Positions 46,164 to 54,117 of a stretch of 64,000 bases of DNA are shown here, piece by piece. The number at the start of each line of letters is the position of its first letter. Within the stretch, counting starts at the first letter, position 1. Source of the stretch: DATFVJ01 sp963712955. GTDB lineage: Bacteria > Actinomycetota > Actinomycetes > Streptosporangiales > Streptosporangiaceae. The translations under genes were made by a program, and so were the position numbers. The notes under the pieces are model-generated. The model was given only the letters and a program-made list of their open reading frames with translations. It did not search any database and was not told the DNA's origin. The DNA lies in the NCBI GenBank assembly GCA_963712955.1, contig CAVQKF010000005.1, positions 496,001 to 560,000 on the forward strand, given 5' to 3'.

Positions 46164-46612
46164 CTAGCCGAAGGTGAACGCGTAGGCCTCAGCGCCGGGA
46201 TCGAGGAAGGTGACCTCAAAGGTGTGGTCGGTGATGGGGCCGGGCTGCCGGATGAGCTGGTAGAGCCGCGGCTGGGTGACCGTGCCGTTGCCCTGGCCGT
46301 CCACGTCGATTCCGTGCGCGGTGCCGGGCGGTTGTCCGTCGAGGAGCACGCGGAACCGTAGGGAAGTTCCTGGTGCGGCTGGGCCCATGACGAGGTGGAG
46401 GTCGCGGGCGTGGAACCGGCAGGTGATGCGCCCATTGGCCGTGTTCAGCGTGGTGGCCTGTTCTTCCATCGTCCAGTCCCCGGACAGGGCCCAGTGGTTG
46501 AGCCTCAGCTCCGCCGGGGTGGCATAGACGTGGGGTTTGCCCGGCACAGCGCCGCCGGGGGATGCGAGGTTCCCGGTGCGCTCATAGCCGGTGTAGTTTT
46601 CCGGTGATCTGA
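46164..46612 (-). pseudogene. Redoxin-like protein, 3' part (C-terminal thioredoxin-associated domain)
   Basis: Second half of a gene split by two group II introns. It begins in the rejoined frame LRSPENYTGYERTGNLASPG and continues LNHWALSGDWTMEEQATTLN, RITCRFHARDLHLVMGPAAP and SLRFRVLLDGQPPGTAHGID. This beta-sandwich domain follows the thioredoxin-like domain in DipZ-type proteins. Removing 46613-50426 restores the frame exactly (VESPAYWET then LRSPENYTG). A start at 46634 exists only because intron sequence happens to supply an ATG. Confidence 0.85.
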
Positions 46613-47072
46613 GTGCGCCGGGATAAACCGGCATGGAGGAGGAGATGAAAGAGCTCTACGTCGAAGGGCTAGCGACCCGCGGCGGCCCCGAGTCATGCGT
46701 GGCGTCCCGCAAGGGGCGTGGCGAAGCGTTGACAGGGGTACGTGCAGGCCGGGTTATTGAGCCGCGAAATCCCACTTCGGGGTGCCCACGTCGTTCAGAT
46801 GACGGAAGGCAACATTCCTGGTCGCGTTATCGCGAGTGGCCAGGGGACCCCGCGCGGTCCGAGATCCATGGCATGTACGGAACCTCCATGCGCGAGAACC
46901 GGGAGAGCCCGTGACCGCCCGTCCGCGCTGGTCTGCGGGCGGGCCGCCCGGGGAACGCCAAGGCGGCAATCCCGGGATGAACGGTCACGGGCAGTCGGAT
47001 CGCTTCGTAGTACCTGCGAACCCGCTGAACAAGGCTGCGGCTGCGGAGGCGGGGGAGGAAAGGAAGCGAACC

Positions 47073-48446
47073 GTGGGGAACACGGACAGTGAAACATGCT
47101 CCGGACGCAGTGCCGGGGAAAGCATGTCAAGTGACCTGGACCGTGTGCGGCAAGTAGCAGTGAAGGACAAGAACGCGCGGTTCACCGCGCTGCTGCACCA
47201 TGTCAGTGTGCCACGGCTGATGATGGCGTTTGAGGACCTGAATCCCAGGGCGGCGCCGGGCGTAGACGGGGTGACCTGGCAGGAGTACGAGCGGGACCTG
47301 GTGGCTAACCTCCGGGACCTGCACGGGCGGGTGCAGTCAGGGCGCTACCGGGCGAGTCCGTCCAGGCGCGTGTACATCCCGAAGGCAGACGGGCGGCTGC
47401 GGCCGCTCGGCATCGCATCGCTGGAAGACAAGATCGTCCAGCGGGCGGTCACCGGGGTGCTGAACGCCGTGTACGAGGCGGATTTCCTGGGGTTCTCCTA
47501 CGGGTTCCGGCCAGGGCGCAGCCCGCATGATGCGCTGGACGCGCTGACGGCCGGGATCTACCGGAAGAAGGTGAGCTGGGTGCTGGACGCGGATATCCGC
47601 GACTTCTTCGGCAGTCTTGACCGGGACTGGCTGACGAGGTTCCTCCGGCACCGGATCGCGGATGAAAGGGTCCTGCGGCTGATCAGCAAGTGGCTGGCCG
47701 CAGGAGTCGTCGAAGACGGGAAGCTGTCGAAAACTGAGCAGGGATCACCGCAGGGAGCATCGCTATCGCCGCTGCTCGCCAACGTGTACCTGCATTACGT
47801 CCTGGACCTGTGGGCTGACTGGTGGCGGAAGCGGCATGCGCGCGGTGACGTGATCATCGTGCGTTTCGCCGATGATTTCGTCGTCGGGTTCCAGTACCGG
47901 GACGACGCTGAGGAGTTCCAGGCGGCGCTGCGCGAGCGGTTCGCGGAGTTCAGCCTGGAGCTGCACCCGGAGAAGACCCGGCTGATCGAGTTCGGGCGGT
48001 ACGCCGTCCCGAGGAGAAAGGCCCGGGGCGAGGGGAAGCCGGAGACGTTCTCGTTCCTGGGGTTCACGCACATCTGTGCGGTCTCCAGGCGGGGACGGTT
48101 CTGGGTACGGCGGGTCACCGACAGGAAACGGCTGCGGGCAAAGCTGAAGCAGGTGAAAACCGAGATCATGCGACGCCGGCACTTTCCCGTCCCCGCACAG
48201 GGACGATGGCTTGCCAGCGTGGTCACCGGGCACCAGAACTATTACGCGGTGCACGGCAATTACGAGGCGGTGAGTTTCTTCAGGTACGAGGTAACCCGGC
48301 ACTGGCACCACGCGCTCAAGCGCCGCAGCCAGAAGAACCGGCTCCCCTGGGACAGGATGAACCGCCTGGCGAAACGCTGGCTGCCCAGAACCCGCATCAC
48401 GCATCCGTACCCCGAGCAGCGCTTCGCCGCGAGCCACCCATGGTAG
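47073..48446 (+). CDS. ltrA: Group II intron reverse transcriptase/maturase, copy 1
   Basis: About 457 residues from GTG 47073, seven bases after GGAGGAAAGGAA; the open frame begins earlier at 46836 in intron RNA sequence. RT blocks: AAPGVDGVTWQEYERDLVAN, RRVYIPKADGRLRPLGIASL, FLGFSYGFRPGRSPHDALDA, WVLDADIRDFFGSLDRDWLT, QGSPQGASLSPLLANVYLHY and IIVRFADDFVVGF with the catalytic FADD (YADD variant). A maturase X domain follows (VVTGHQNYYAVHGNYEAVSF). No HNH endonuclease is present, so mobility would rely on nicks or replication forks. The protein helps the intron fold and copies it into DNA. Confidence 0.92.
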   Translation: MGNTDSETCSGRSAGESMSSDLDRVRQVAVKDKNARFTALLHHVSVPRLMMAFEDLNPRAAPGVDGVTWQEYERDLVANLRDLHGRVQSGRYRASPSRRVYIPKADGRLRPLGIASLEDKIVQRAVTGVLNAVYEADFLGFSYGFRPGRSPHDALDALTAGIYRKKVSWVLDADIRDFFGSLDRDWLTRFLRHRIADERVLRLISKWLAAGVVEDGKLSKTEQGSPQGASLSPLLANVYLHYVLDLWADWWRKRHARGDVIIVRFADDFVVGFQYRDDAEEFQAALRERFAEFSLELHPEKTRLIEFGRYAVPRRKARGEGKPETFSFLGFTHICAVSRRGRFWVRRVTDRKRLRAKLKQVKTEIMRRRHFPVPAQGRWLASVVTGHQNYYAVHGNYEAVSFFRYEVTRHWHHALKRRSQKNRLPWDRMNRLAKRWLPRTRITHPYPEQRFAASHPW

Positions 48447-48519
48447 GAGCCCAGTGCGGTAATTCCGCTCGCTGGGATCTGCGCGGGGGGCCGCCCGCAA
48501 GGGCGGTCCCTACCGCGAC
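48447..48519 (+). ncRNA. Group II intron domains V and VI (copy 1)
   Basis: GAGCCCAGTGCGG-TAAT-TCCGCTCGCTGGGATCT folds as the catalytic domain V hairpin. The following GGGCCGCCC-GCAA-GGGCGGTCCC stem is domain VI, with the bulged A at 48512. It starts one base after the RT stop. The identical structure of copy 2 is at 50354-50426. Confidence 0.7.
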
Positions 48520-50426
48520 GTGCGCCGGGATAAACCGGCATGGAGGAGGAGATGAAAGAGCTCTACGTCGAAGGGCTAGCGACCCGCGGCGGCCCCGAGT
48601 CATGCGTGGCGTCCCGCAAGGGGCGTGGCGAAGCGTTGACAGGGGTACGTGCAGGCCGGGTTATTGAGCCGCGAAATCCCACTTCGGGGTGCCCACGTCG
48701 TTCAGATGACGGAAGGCAACATTCCTGGTCGCGTTATCGCGAGTGGCCAGGGGACCCCGCGCGGTCCGAGATCCATGGCATGTACGGAACCTCCATGCGC
48801 GAGAACCGGGAGAGCCCGTGACCGCCCGTCCGCGCTGGTCTGCGGGCGGGCCGCCCGGGGAACGCCAAGGCGGCAATCCCGGGATGAACGGTCACGGGCA
48901 GTCGGATCGCTTCGTAGTACCTGCGAACCCGCTGAACAAGGCTGCGGCTGCGGAGGCGGGGGAGGAAAGGAAGCGAACCGTGGGGAACACGGACAGTGAA
49001 ACATGCTCCGGACGCAGTGCCGGGGAAAGCATGTCAAGTGACCTGGACCGTGTGCGGCAAGTAGCAGTGAAGGACAAGAACGCGCGGTTCACCGCGCTGC
49101 TGCACCATGTCAGTGTGCCACGGCTGATGATGGCGTTTGAGGACCTGAATCCCAGGGCGGCGCCGGGCGTAGACGGGGTGACCTGGCAGGAGTACGAGCG
49201 GGACCTGGTGGCTAACCTCCGGGACCTGCACGGGCGGGTGCAGTCAGGGCGCTACCGGGCGAGTCCGTCCAGGCGCGTGTACATCCCGAAGGCAGACGGG
49301 CGGCTGCGGCCGCTCGGCATCGCATCGCTGGAAGACAAGATCGTCCAGCGGGCGGTCACCGGGGTGCTGAACGCCGTGTACGAGGCGGATTTCCTGGGGT
49401 TCTCCTACGGGTTCCGGCCAGGGCGCAGCCCGCATGATGCGCTGGACGCGCTGACGGCCGGGATCTACCGGAAGAAGGTGAGCTGGGTGCTGGACGCGGA
49501 TATCCGCGACTTCTTCGGCAGTCTTGACCGGGACTGGCTGACGAGGTTCCTCCGGCACCGGATCGCGGATGAAAGGGTCCTGCGGCTGATCAGCAAGTGG
49601 CTGGCCGCAGGAGTCGTCGAAGACGGGAAGCTGTCGAAAACTGAGCAGGGATCACCGCAGGGAGCATCGCTATCGCCGCTGCTCGCCAACGTGTACCTGC
49701 ATTACGTCCTGGACCTGTGGGCTGACTGGTGGCGGAAGCGGCATGCGCGCGGTGACGTGATCATCGTGCGTTTCGCCGATGATTTCGTCGTCGGGTTCCA
49801 GTACCGGGACGACGCTGAGGAGTTCCAGGCGGCGCTGCGCGAGCGGTTCGCGGAGTTCAGCCTGGAGCTGCACCCGGAGAAGACCCGGCTGATCGAGTTC
49901 GGGCGGTACGCCGTCCCGAGGAGAAAGGCCCGGGGCGAGGGGAAGCCGGAGACGTTCTCGTTCCTGGGGTTCACGCACATCTGTGCGGTCTCCAGGCGGG
50001 GACGGTTCTGGGTACGGCGGGTCACCGACAGGAAACGGCTGCGGGCAAAGCTGAAGCAGGTGAAAACCGAGATCATGCGACGCCGGCACTTTCCCGTCCC
50101 CGCACAGGGACGATGGCTTGCCAGCGTGGTCACCGGGCACCAGAACTATTACGCGGTGCACGGCAATTACGAGGCGGTGAGTTTCTTCAGGTACGAGGTA
50201 ACCCGGCACTGGCACCACGCGCTCAAGCGCCGCAGCCAGAAGAACCGGCTCCCCTGGGACAGGATGAACCGCCTGGCGAAACGCTGGCTGCCCAGAACCC
50301 GCATCACGCATCCGTACCCCGAGCAGCGCTTCGCCGCGAGCCACCCATGGTAGGAGCCCAGTGCGGTAATTCCGCTCGCTGGGATCTGCGCGGGGGGCCG
50401 CCCGCAAGGGCGGTCCCTACCGCGAC
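48520..50426 (+). mobile_element. Group II intron, copy 2 (1907 bp, directly adjoining copy 1)
   Basis: Same length as copy 1, with an exact repeat distance of 1907 bases at every landmark compared (GTGCG start, RT gene, domain V). The RT proteins are identical over all 536 residues of the open frame. Copy 2 begins at the base after the end of copy 1 and ends at 50426, where the redoxin gene resumes. The base following both insertion points is G, so the EBS3/IBS3 requirement would be met whether the intron entered before exon G or before another intron's first G. Confidence 0.88.
48980..50353 (+). CDS. ltrA: Group II intron reverse transcriptase/maturase, copy 2
   Basis: Same product and start choice as copy 1 (GTG at the position 1907 bases downstream), with all RT blocks, FADD and X domain unchanged. 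Identity of the two copies means they arose very recently or are kept identical by gene conversion. Confidence 0.9.
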   Translation: MGNTDSETCSGRSAGESMSSDLDRVRQVAVKDKNARFTALLHHVSVPRLMMAFEDLNPRAAPGVDGVTWQEYERDLVANLRDLHGRVQSGRYRASPSRRVYIPKADGRLRPLGIASLEDKIVQRAVTGVLNAVYEADFLGFSYGFRPGRSPHDALDALTAGIYRKKVSWVLDADIRDFFGSLDRDWLTRFLRHRIADERVLRLISKWLAAGVVEDGKLSKTEQGSPQGASLSPLLANVYLHYVLDLWADWWRKRHARGDVIIVRFADDFVVGFQYRDDAEEFQAALRERFAEFSLELHPEKTRLIEFGRYAVPRRKARGEGKPETFSFLGFTHICAVSRRGRFWVRRVTDRKRLRAKLKQVKTEIMRRRHFPVPAQGRWLASVVTGHQNYYAVHGNYEAVSFFRYEVTRHWHHALKRRSQKNRLPWDRMNRLAKRWLPRTRITHPYPEQRFAASHPW

Positions 50427-50997
50427 GGGTCTCCCAGTAGGCCGGAGATTCCACGCCGCGCGCGTCGACCGAGACCAGGTCATCACCTGCCCCGGCGGAT
50501 CCAGCGTCAGCCAGGAGTTGCTGGATGATCATTTCCGACTGCTGGTATTCGCCTTCGCCGTAGTGGTGATGCCGGATACGCCCCTGCGCGTCGGCGAAGT
50601 AGAGGGCGGGCCAGTAATGGTTGTCGAAGGCAAGCCACACCGCATAGTTGTTATCGGTTGCGACCGGGTAATCGATCCTCATCTCGTGGACGGCCTGCCG
50701 GACGTTATCGGCATTGTGCTCGAACGGGAACTCGGGTGTGTGGACGCCGATCACCACCAGGCCCTGGCCCGAGTATTTCCCGGCCCAGGCTCGGACGTAG
50801 GGGAGCTGGCGTAGCCAGTTGATGCAGGTATAGGTCCAGAAGCCGACCAGGACGACTTTCCCGCGCAGGCCCGCTGGTGTCAGCGGCGGCGAGTTGAGCC
50901 AGCCTGTCGCGCCGCCCAAAGAAGGCAGCTCGCCTTCGACGGGCAGCCGGAGCGAGGCCGTGTGCAGCCCAGCGGGCACGGGCCAGTGTGCTGTCAT
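50427..50997 (-). pseudogene. Redoxin-like protein, 5' part (thioredoxin-like domain)
   Basis: ATG 50997 begins TAHWPVPAGLHTASLRLPVE. The thioredoxin-like domain follows: LRGKVVLVGFWTYTCINWLR (redox Cys in TYTCINW, without a CxxC), WAGKYSGQGLVVIGVHTPEF and AVWLAFDNHYWPALYFADAQ. It reads to VESPAYWET at 50427, where the intron pair begins; the C-terminal domain is at 46164-46612. The whole protein would be about 340 residues, probably membrane-associated or extracytoplasmic thiol chemistry. The insertion must abolish it. Confidence 0.85.
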
Positions 50998-51072
50998 GAC
51001 AATGCTCTCCCTGTGGCTGGATGTCCCGGCCAAGGCCCTGGCCAAGGCCCCGGCTGGTGCCGTCGCGTGTAC

Positions 51073-51101
51073 GGGCGGCGCGCCGGTGGTGCGCGCCGCC
51101 C
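51073..51101 (-). terminator. Hairpin between epoxide hydrolase 2 and the redoxin gene
   Basis: GGGCGGCGCGC (51073-51083) and its exact reverse complement (51091-51101) surround a 7-base loop, 15 bases beyond the epoxide hydrolase stop on the minus strand. Confidence 0.65.
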
Positions 51102-51115
51102 CCGGCTGTGTCTGG

Positions 51116-52342
51116 TTAGCGCAGTGACCGGAACGCCGCGCGGACCTCGGCGGTGAACAGCGTCGGCTCCTGCCAGGCGGCAAAGTGGCAGCCCCGGTCG
51201 ACCTCGTTGAAGTAGATGAGCTTGGGGTAGGCCCGCTCGGCCCAGCTGCGCGGGGCCCGGTAGATCTCCTTGGGGAAGACAGTGACGGCGGCCGGGATGG
51301 CCACGTTCTTGGCGCCGAAGAAGTCGAACGTGTTCTCCCAGTACAGCCGGGCCGAGGAAATCCCTGTGTTCGTCAGCCAGTAGAACGTGACGTTGTCGAG
51401 GACTTCGTCCCGGGTCAGGTTGCCGACGGGGTGCCCCGCGAAGGCGTCCGCGATGTCCTGGTAGCTGGCCGCGTCGTGGTTGATCATCCAGGCGGCCAGG
51501 CCGACGGGTGAGTCCGCGATCCCGTAGAGCGTCTGCGGCTGCGTAATCATTTCTATCCCGTAGCCGATGCCCTTCGTGTAGAAGAAGTTCAGCTGCTCGT
51601 ACGTGCGGCTTTCGTCGGCGGACAGACCGGATGGCGGCGGGCCGCCGGCCCCTAGTACGTTGCGCGCTAGCGCCGTTGAGACATCGGCTGGAATAACGCC
51701 GGCCATGTTGGTGTGCATGCCGAGCAGTTCCGGGGGTGCCTGGGTGGCCATCACGTCGGTGATGATCGCGCCCCAGTCGCCGCCTTGCGCCACGAACCGG
51801 GTGTAGCCCAGGCGCTTCATCAGCTCGGTCCAGGCCCGGGCGATGCGGTCCGGGCCCCAGCCGGTCTCCCGCGGCTTGGCGGAGTACCCGTAGCCCGGCA
51901 TCGACGGGATCACCACGTCGAAGGCGTCCGATGCGCTCGCGCCGTGGGCGGTGGGATTGGTGAGCGGGTCGATGATCGCCAGCAGCTCGATGACCGAGCC
52001 GGGCCACCCGTGCGTGATGATGACCGGCAGCGCGTTCTCATGCTCGGAGCGGACGTGGATGAAGTGGATGTCCAGCCCGTCGATCTCGGTCATGAAGTGC
52101 GGCAGGGCGCTCAGTTTCGCCTCGCACCTGCGCCAGTCGTATTCCGTCGCCCAGTAGCGCGCGAGTTCCTGGATCACCGCCAGCTGCACGCCCTGCGAAT
52201 GATCCCCGACGACTTCCTGGTCGGGCCAGCGCGTGGCCCTGATGCGCGCACGCAGCGCCTCGATTTCCGCCTCGGGGGTGACCGGGATCGTGAACGGCCG
52301 GATCGCTGTGGTGCCCGCTGAGTTTTCGGTCGGGACAGACAT
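51116..52342 (-). CDS. Epoxide hydrolase, paralogue of the gene at 2152-3378
   Basis: 408 residues, alignable without gaps to the first epoxide hydrolase and by eye roughly four-fifths identical. It keeps HGWPGS, GGDWGA with the nucleophile Asp at 189, and GCHFAAWQEP with the catalytic His at 386. Differences cluster in the lid region (KGIGYGIEMITQPQTLYGIA versus TGVGYGVQMGTKPQTMYGLA), so the substrate range may differ. Start ATG 52342 has AAGGAG upstream. It is followed on the same strand by a terminator and the broken redoxin gene. No LAL regulator lies next to this copy. Confidence 0.9.
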   Translation of the reverse strand: MSVPTENSAGTTAIRPFTIPVTPEAEIEALRARIRATRWPDQEVVGDHSQGVQLAVIQELARYWATEYDWRRCEAKLSALPHFMTEIDGLDIHFIHVRSEHENALPVIITHGWPGSVIELLAIIDPLTNPTAHGASASDAFDVVIPSMPGYGYSAKPRETGWGPDRIARAWTELMKRLGYTRFVAQGGDWGAIITDVMATQAPPELLGMHTNMAGVIPADVSTALARNVLGAGGPPPSGLSADESRTYEQLNFFYTKGIGYGIEMITQPQTLYGIADSPVGLAAWMINHDAASYQDIADAFAGHPVGNLTRDEVLDNVTFYWLTNTGISSARLYWENTFDFFGAKNVAIPAAVTVFPKEIYRAPRSWAERAYPKLIYFNEVDRGCHFAAWQEPTLFTAEVRAAFRSLR

Positions 52343-52529
52343 GCGGGTCTCCTTGGTTTGGTTTGGCTGGTGGTCGATGTAGAGCTGGCCGTTCTAGACG
52401 GAGCCGCGGCCTTCCGGGGTGGGCAAGCGGGCCGCAGACGAGCTCATGAGGATCCCCTTTCACAGGACTTGACGGACGTTCGTGCAGGAAGCTGGAGTGG
52501 CCGTCGTCGGCCAGCCCGGCGGTCCCATC

Positions 52530-52760
52530 AGGTGGTCGCTGTGACGGGGCGGCTCAGCGCGGCGGCGATCGTCGTCGTAGCCGACGTAGCGGCGCAGGCT
52601 CTGGATGAACCGGTCGAACAGCGCGGCAAAGTGCAGCGCTTCCCGCGCCGCCCGCGTGTAGGCGTAGCTGGCCAGGAGCGACGGGCCGAGGCTTCATCAA
52701 AGGGGGTAACCAGCACGCGAACACCCCGTGTCTGCAGGGCGCGAGTGTCAGGACAGAGTC
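52530..52760 (-). pseudogene. RepSA-like replication initiator fragment
   Basis: The minus strand reads GVRVLVTPFDEASARRSWPA and, after one frame change, AAREALHFAALFDRFIQSLR with RYVGYD. This is the N-terminal core of the replication initiators of actinomycete integrative and conjugative elements (RepSA of pSAM2 and relatives: VTPFDEpSARRSW, REALHFxALFDRFxQSLRRYxGYDVQYF). Both ends are lost. It is evidence that such an element once resided here. Confidence 0.6.
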
Positions 52761-52871
52761 CATAGGTCCACCGTGTTGCCGCCGGGTGCCGCACCGTCTG
52801 CCACTGTGCGCCCATCGGCGGCCAACGCCACCTAGCCGACCGCAGTGGTAGAGGTATTGCGGCTACACCGC

Positions 52872-52887
52872 TTACTAAATTGTACTA
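52872..52887. promoter_or_regulatory. Direct repeat TACTAA-N4-TACTAA, possible operator
   Basis: Two TACTAA copies one helical turn apart in an AT-rich island (ttACTAAattgtACTAAgta) within very GC-rich DNA. No intact gene begins next to it now, so it may be a leftover control region. Confidence 0.35.
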
Positions 52888-53233
52888 AGTAGCGTATCGG
52901 GCGGGCTCCTGTCAATCCCGGGCAGCCCGCGCTGGACTGCCGAGTTGAGGGTTCATGGTTCCCAGCCCACCACGGAGGCGAGCCGCGCCCGCCCCTACCC
53001 GGTCGCTTCCCGAGCCATGACACATCGGCGACGGCCAGGGGATGGTGCAGCTGGGAACAGAACGGGAGCGGTGAAGAAGCTCAGGCCATGCCTCACCTGT
53101 AAACGGATTCGTAAACGAGACGCGGCGGAACGGACCGAGACAGGGGAGACGCGACCGTCCTGAAGAGATGGCCAGCCCTGCGCGGGCCAGCGCGGCGTCC
53201 TGAGGGCGGATCGCCCAGAAAGCGGCCGACGCA

Positions 53234-53263
53234 TTGCTACGCATGTAGCGGACTGGCTACACT
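53234..53263 (+). promoter_or_regulatory. Promoter and operator of the antitoxin-toxin pair
   Basis: TTGCTA (53234-53239) and TACACT (53258-53263), 18 bases apart, fit -35 and -10 boxes. The -10 box ends six bases before the antitoxin ATG, with no ribosome binding site, so the transcript is probably leaderless. GCTAC-GCAT-GTAGC (53236-53249) and TGTAGC-GGACTG-GCTACA (53244-53261) are overlapping inverted repeats that would let the antitoxin complex block the promoter. Confidence 0.55.
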
Positions 53264-53269
53264 CGTTTC

Positions 53270-53524
53270 ATGACTGCTATCCCTGCACGCGATCTCCGCA
53301 ACCACACTGCAGAGGTTTTGCGACGGGTGGAGGCGGGCGAGGAGATCGAAGTTCTCAAGGACAATCGCCCTGTGGCGAGGATTATCCCGCTTTCGCGGCG
53401 GCCGGAGTGGCTGCCCGCGGCAGAGATCAGCCACGAACTCTTGCGGCTGGGTCGTGATACCACTGGCCTGTCGGAGGAGCTGCAGGCGGCCCTCGCTGAG
53501 ACGACTGACGACATCCCGTGGTGA
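53270..53524 (+). CDS. Phd/YefM-family antitoxin
   Basis: 84 residues. MTAIPARDLRNHTAEVLRRV then AGEEIEVLKDNRPVARIIPL is the Phd/YefM DNA-binding fold. The C-terminal tail (LRLGRDTTGLSEELQAALAE) is the usual flexible part that wraps the toxin. The stop overlaps the toxin start (GTGGTGA). It should bind the inverted repeats in front of the gene and repress the pair. Confidence 0.88.
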   Translation: MTAIPARDLRNHTAEVLRRVEAGEEIEVLKDNRPVARIIPLSRRPEWLPAAEISHELLRLGRDTTGLSEELQAALAETTDDIPW

Positions 53525-53913
53525 CTTCTCGGCGGGCGCTGGCCGATACGTCCGTCTTCGTCGGGCTTGAGGCCACGCGGTTCGACGTCGGCCGGTTCGC
53601 CGGTTTCGAGTGGGGCGTTTCTGCGGTCACCCTAGGTGAGTTGCGCCTTGGCGTGCTGCAAGCCCAGGATCCGGAAGCCGCCTCCCGGAGACTGTCGACC
53701 TACCAGCTCGCCCAGCGGTTCGAGCCGCTCACCGTGGACGAGGCAGTGTCTGAAGCCTGGGCGTTGCTGATCTCCCGGCTCCGTGCGGCGGGGCGCAAGG
53801 CACCGATCAACGACAGCTGGATCGCCGCCACGGCGATCGCTCATGGCGTTCCCATCGTGACGCAGGATTCCGACTACGACGGTATGCCCGATGTCGACGT
53901 CATCAGGATCTGA
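53518..53913 (+). CDS. vapC: VapC-like PIN-domain RNase toxin
   Basis: 131 residues. PIN acidic residues are visible in RALADTSVFVGLEATRFDVG (first Asp), VTLGELRLGVLQAQDPEAAS (Glu), NDSWIAATAIAHGVPIVTQD (Asp) and SDYDGMPDVDVIRI (last Asp). VapC toxins cut tRNA or rRNA using Mg2+. GTG at 53518 or 53521 can serve as start; both overlap the antitoxin stop and imply translational coupling. Confidence 0.88.
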   Translation: MVTSRRALADTSVFVGLEATRFDVGRFAGFEWGVSAVTLGELRLGVLQAQDPEAASRRLSTYQLAQRFEPLTVDEAVSEAWALLISRLRAAGRKAPINDSWIAATAIAHGVPIVTQDSDYDGMPDVDVIRI

Positions 53914-54117
53914 CGTGGCGCCGGGGGCATCGTTCTTCATGGCATGCCGGACTGCGGCGGAGGTAGCGTTCGTTGTACAGCGTCCTGGCTAGCGGACCTG
54001 GCCAGCAATCCTCGTCCAGAAGCACTGCCTCGCCGCGCGGTCCACGGTCCGCACGGGGCAAAACATCCCAGTGGTTCAGGACGATGTGAGATGTGAGCCA
54101 TTGGATGACGTGACGGC

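Larger units (their letters stand above)
46613..48519 (+). mobile_element. Group II intron, copy 1 (1907 bp)
   Basis: Starts GTGCG, the group II 5' consensus (GUGYG), and ends GAC (AY). Inside are a structured 5' region, the reverse transcriptase gene (47073-48446), and domains V and VI at 48447-48519. The domain V hairpin begins GAGCCCAGTGCGG with loop TAAT; the domain VI stem has a candidate branch-point A at 48512, seven bases from the end. The insertion point is known exactly from the split redoxin gene. The intron lies on the strand opposite to that gene, so splicing cannot repair the redoxin mRNA. Copy 2 follows without any spacer. Confidence 0.9.

Noticed and set aside
47763..48500. 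245-residue minus-strand frame repeated at 49670-50407
   Set aside because: Antisense of the RT gene; it repeats only because the intron is duplicated.
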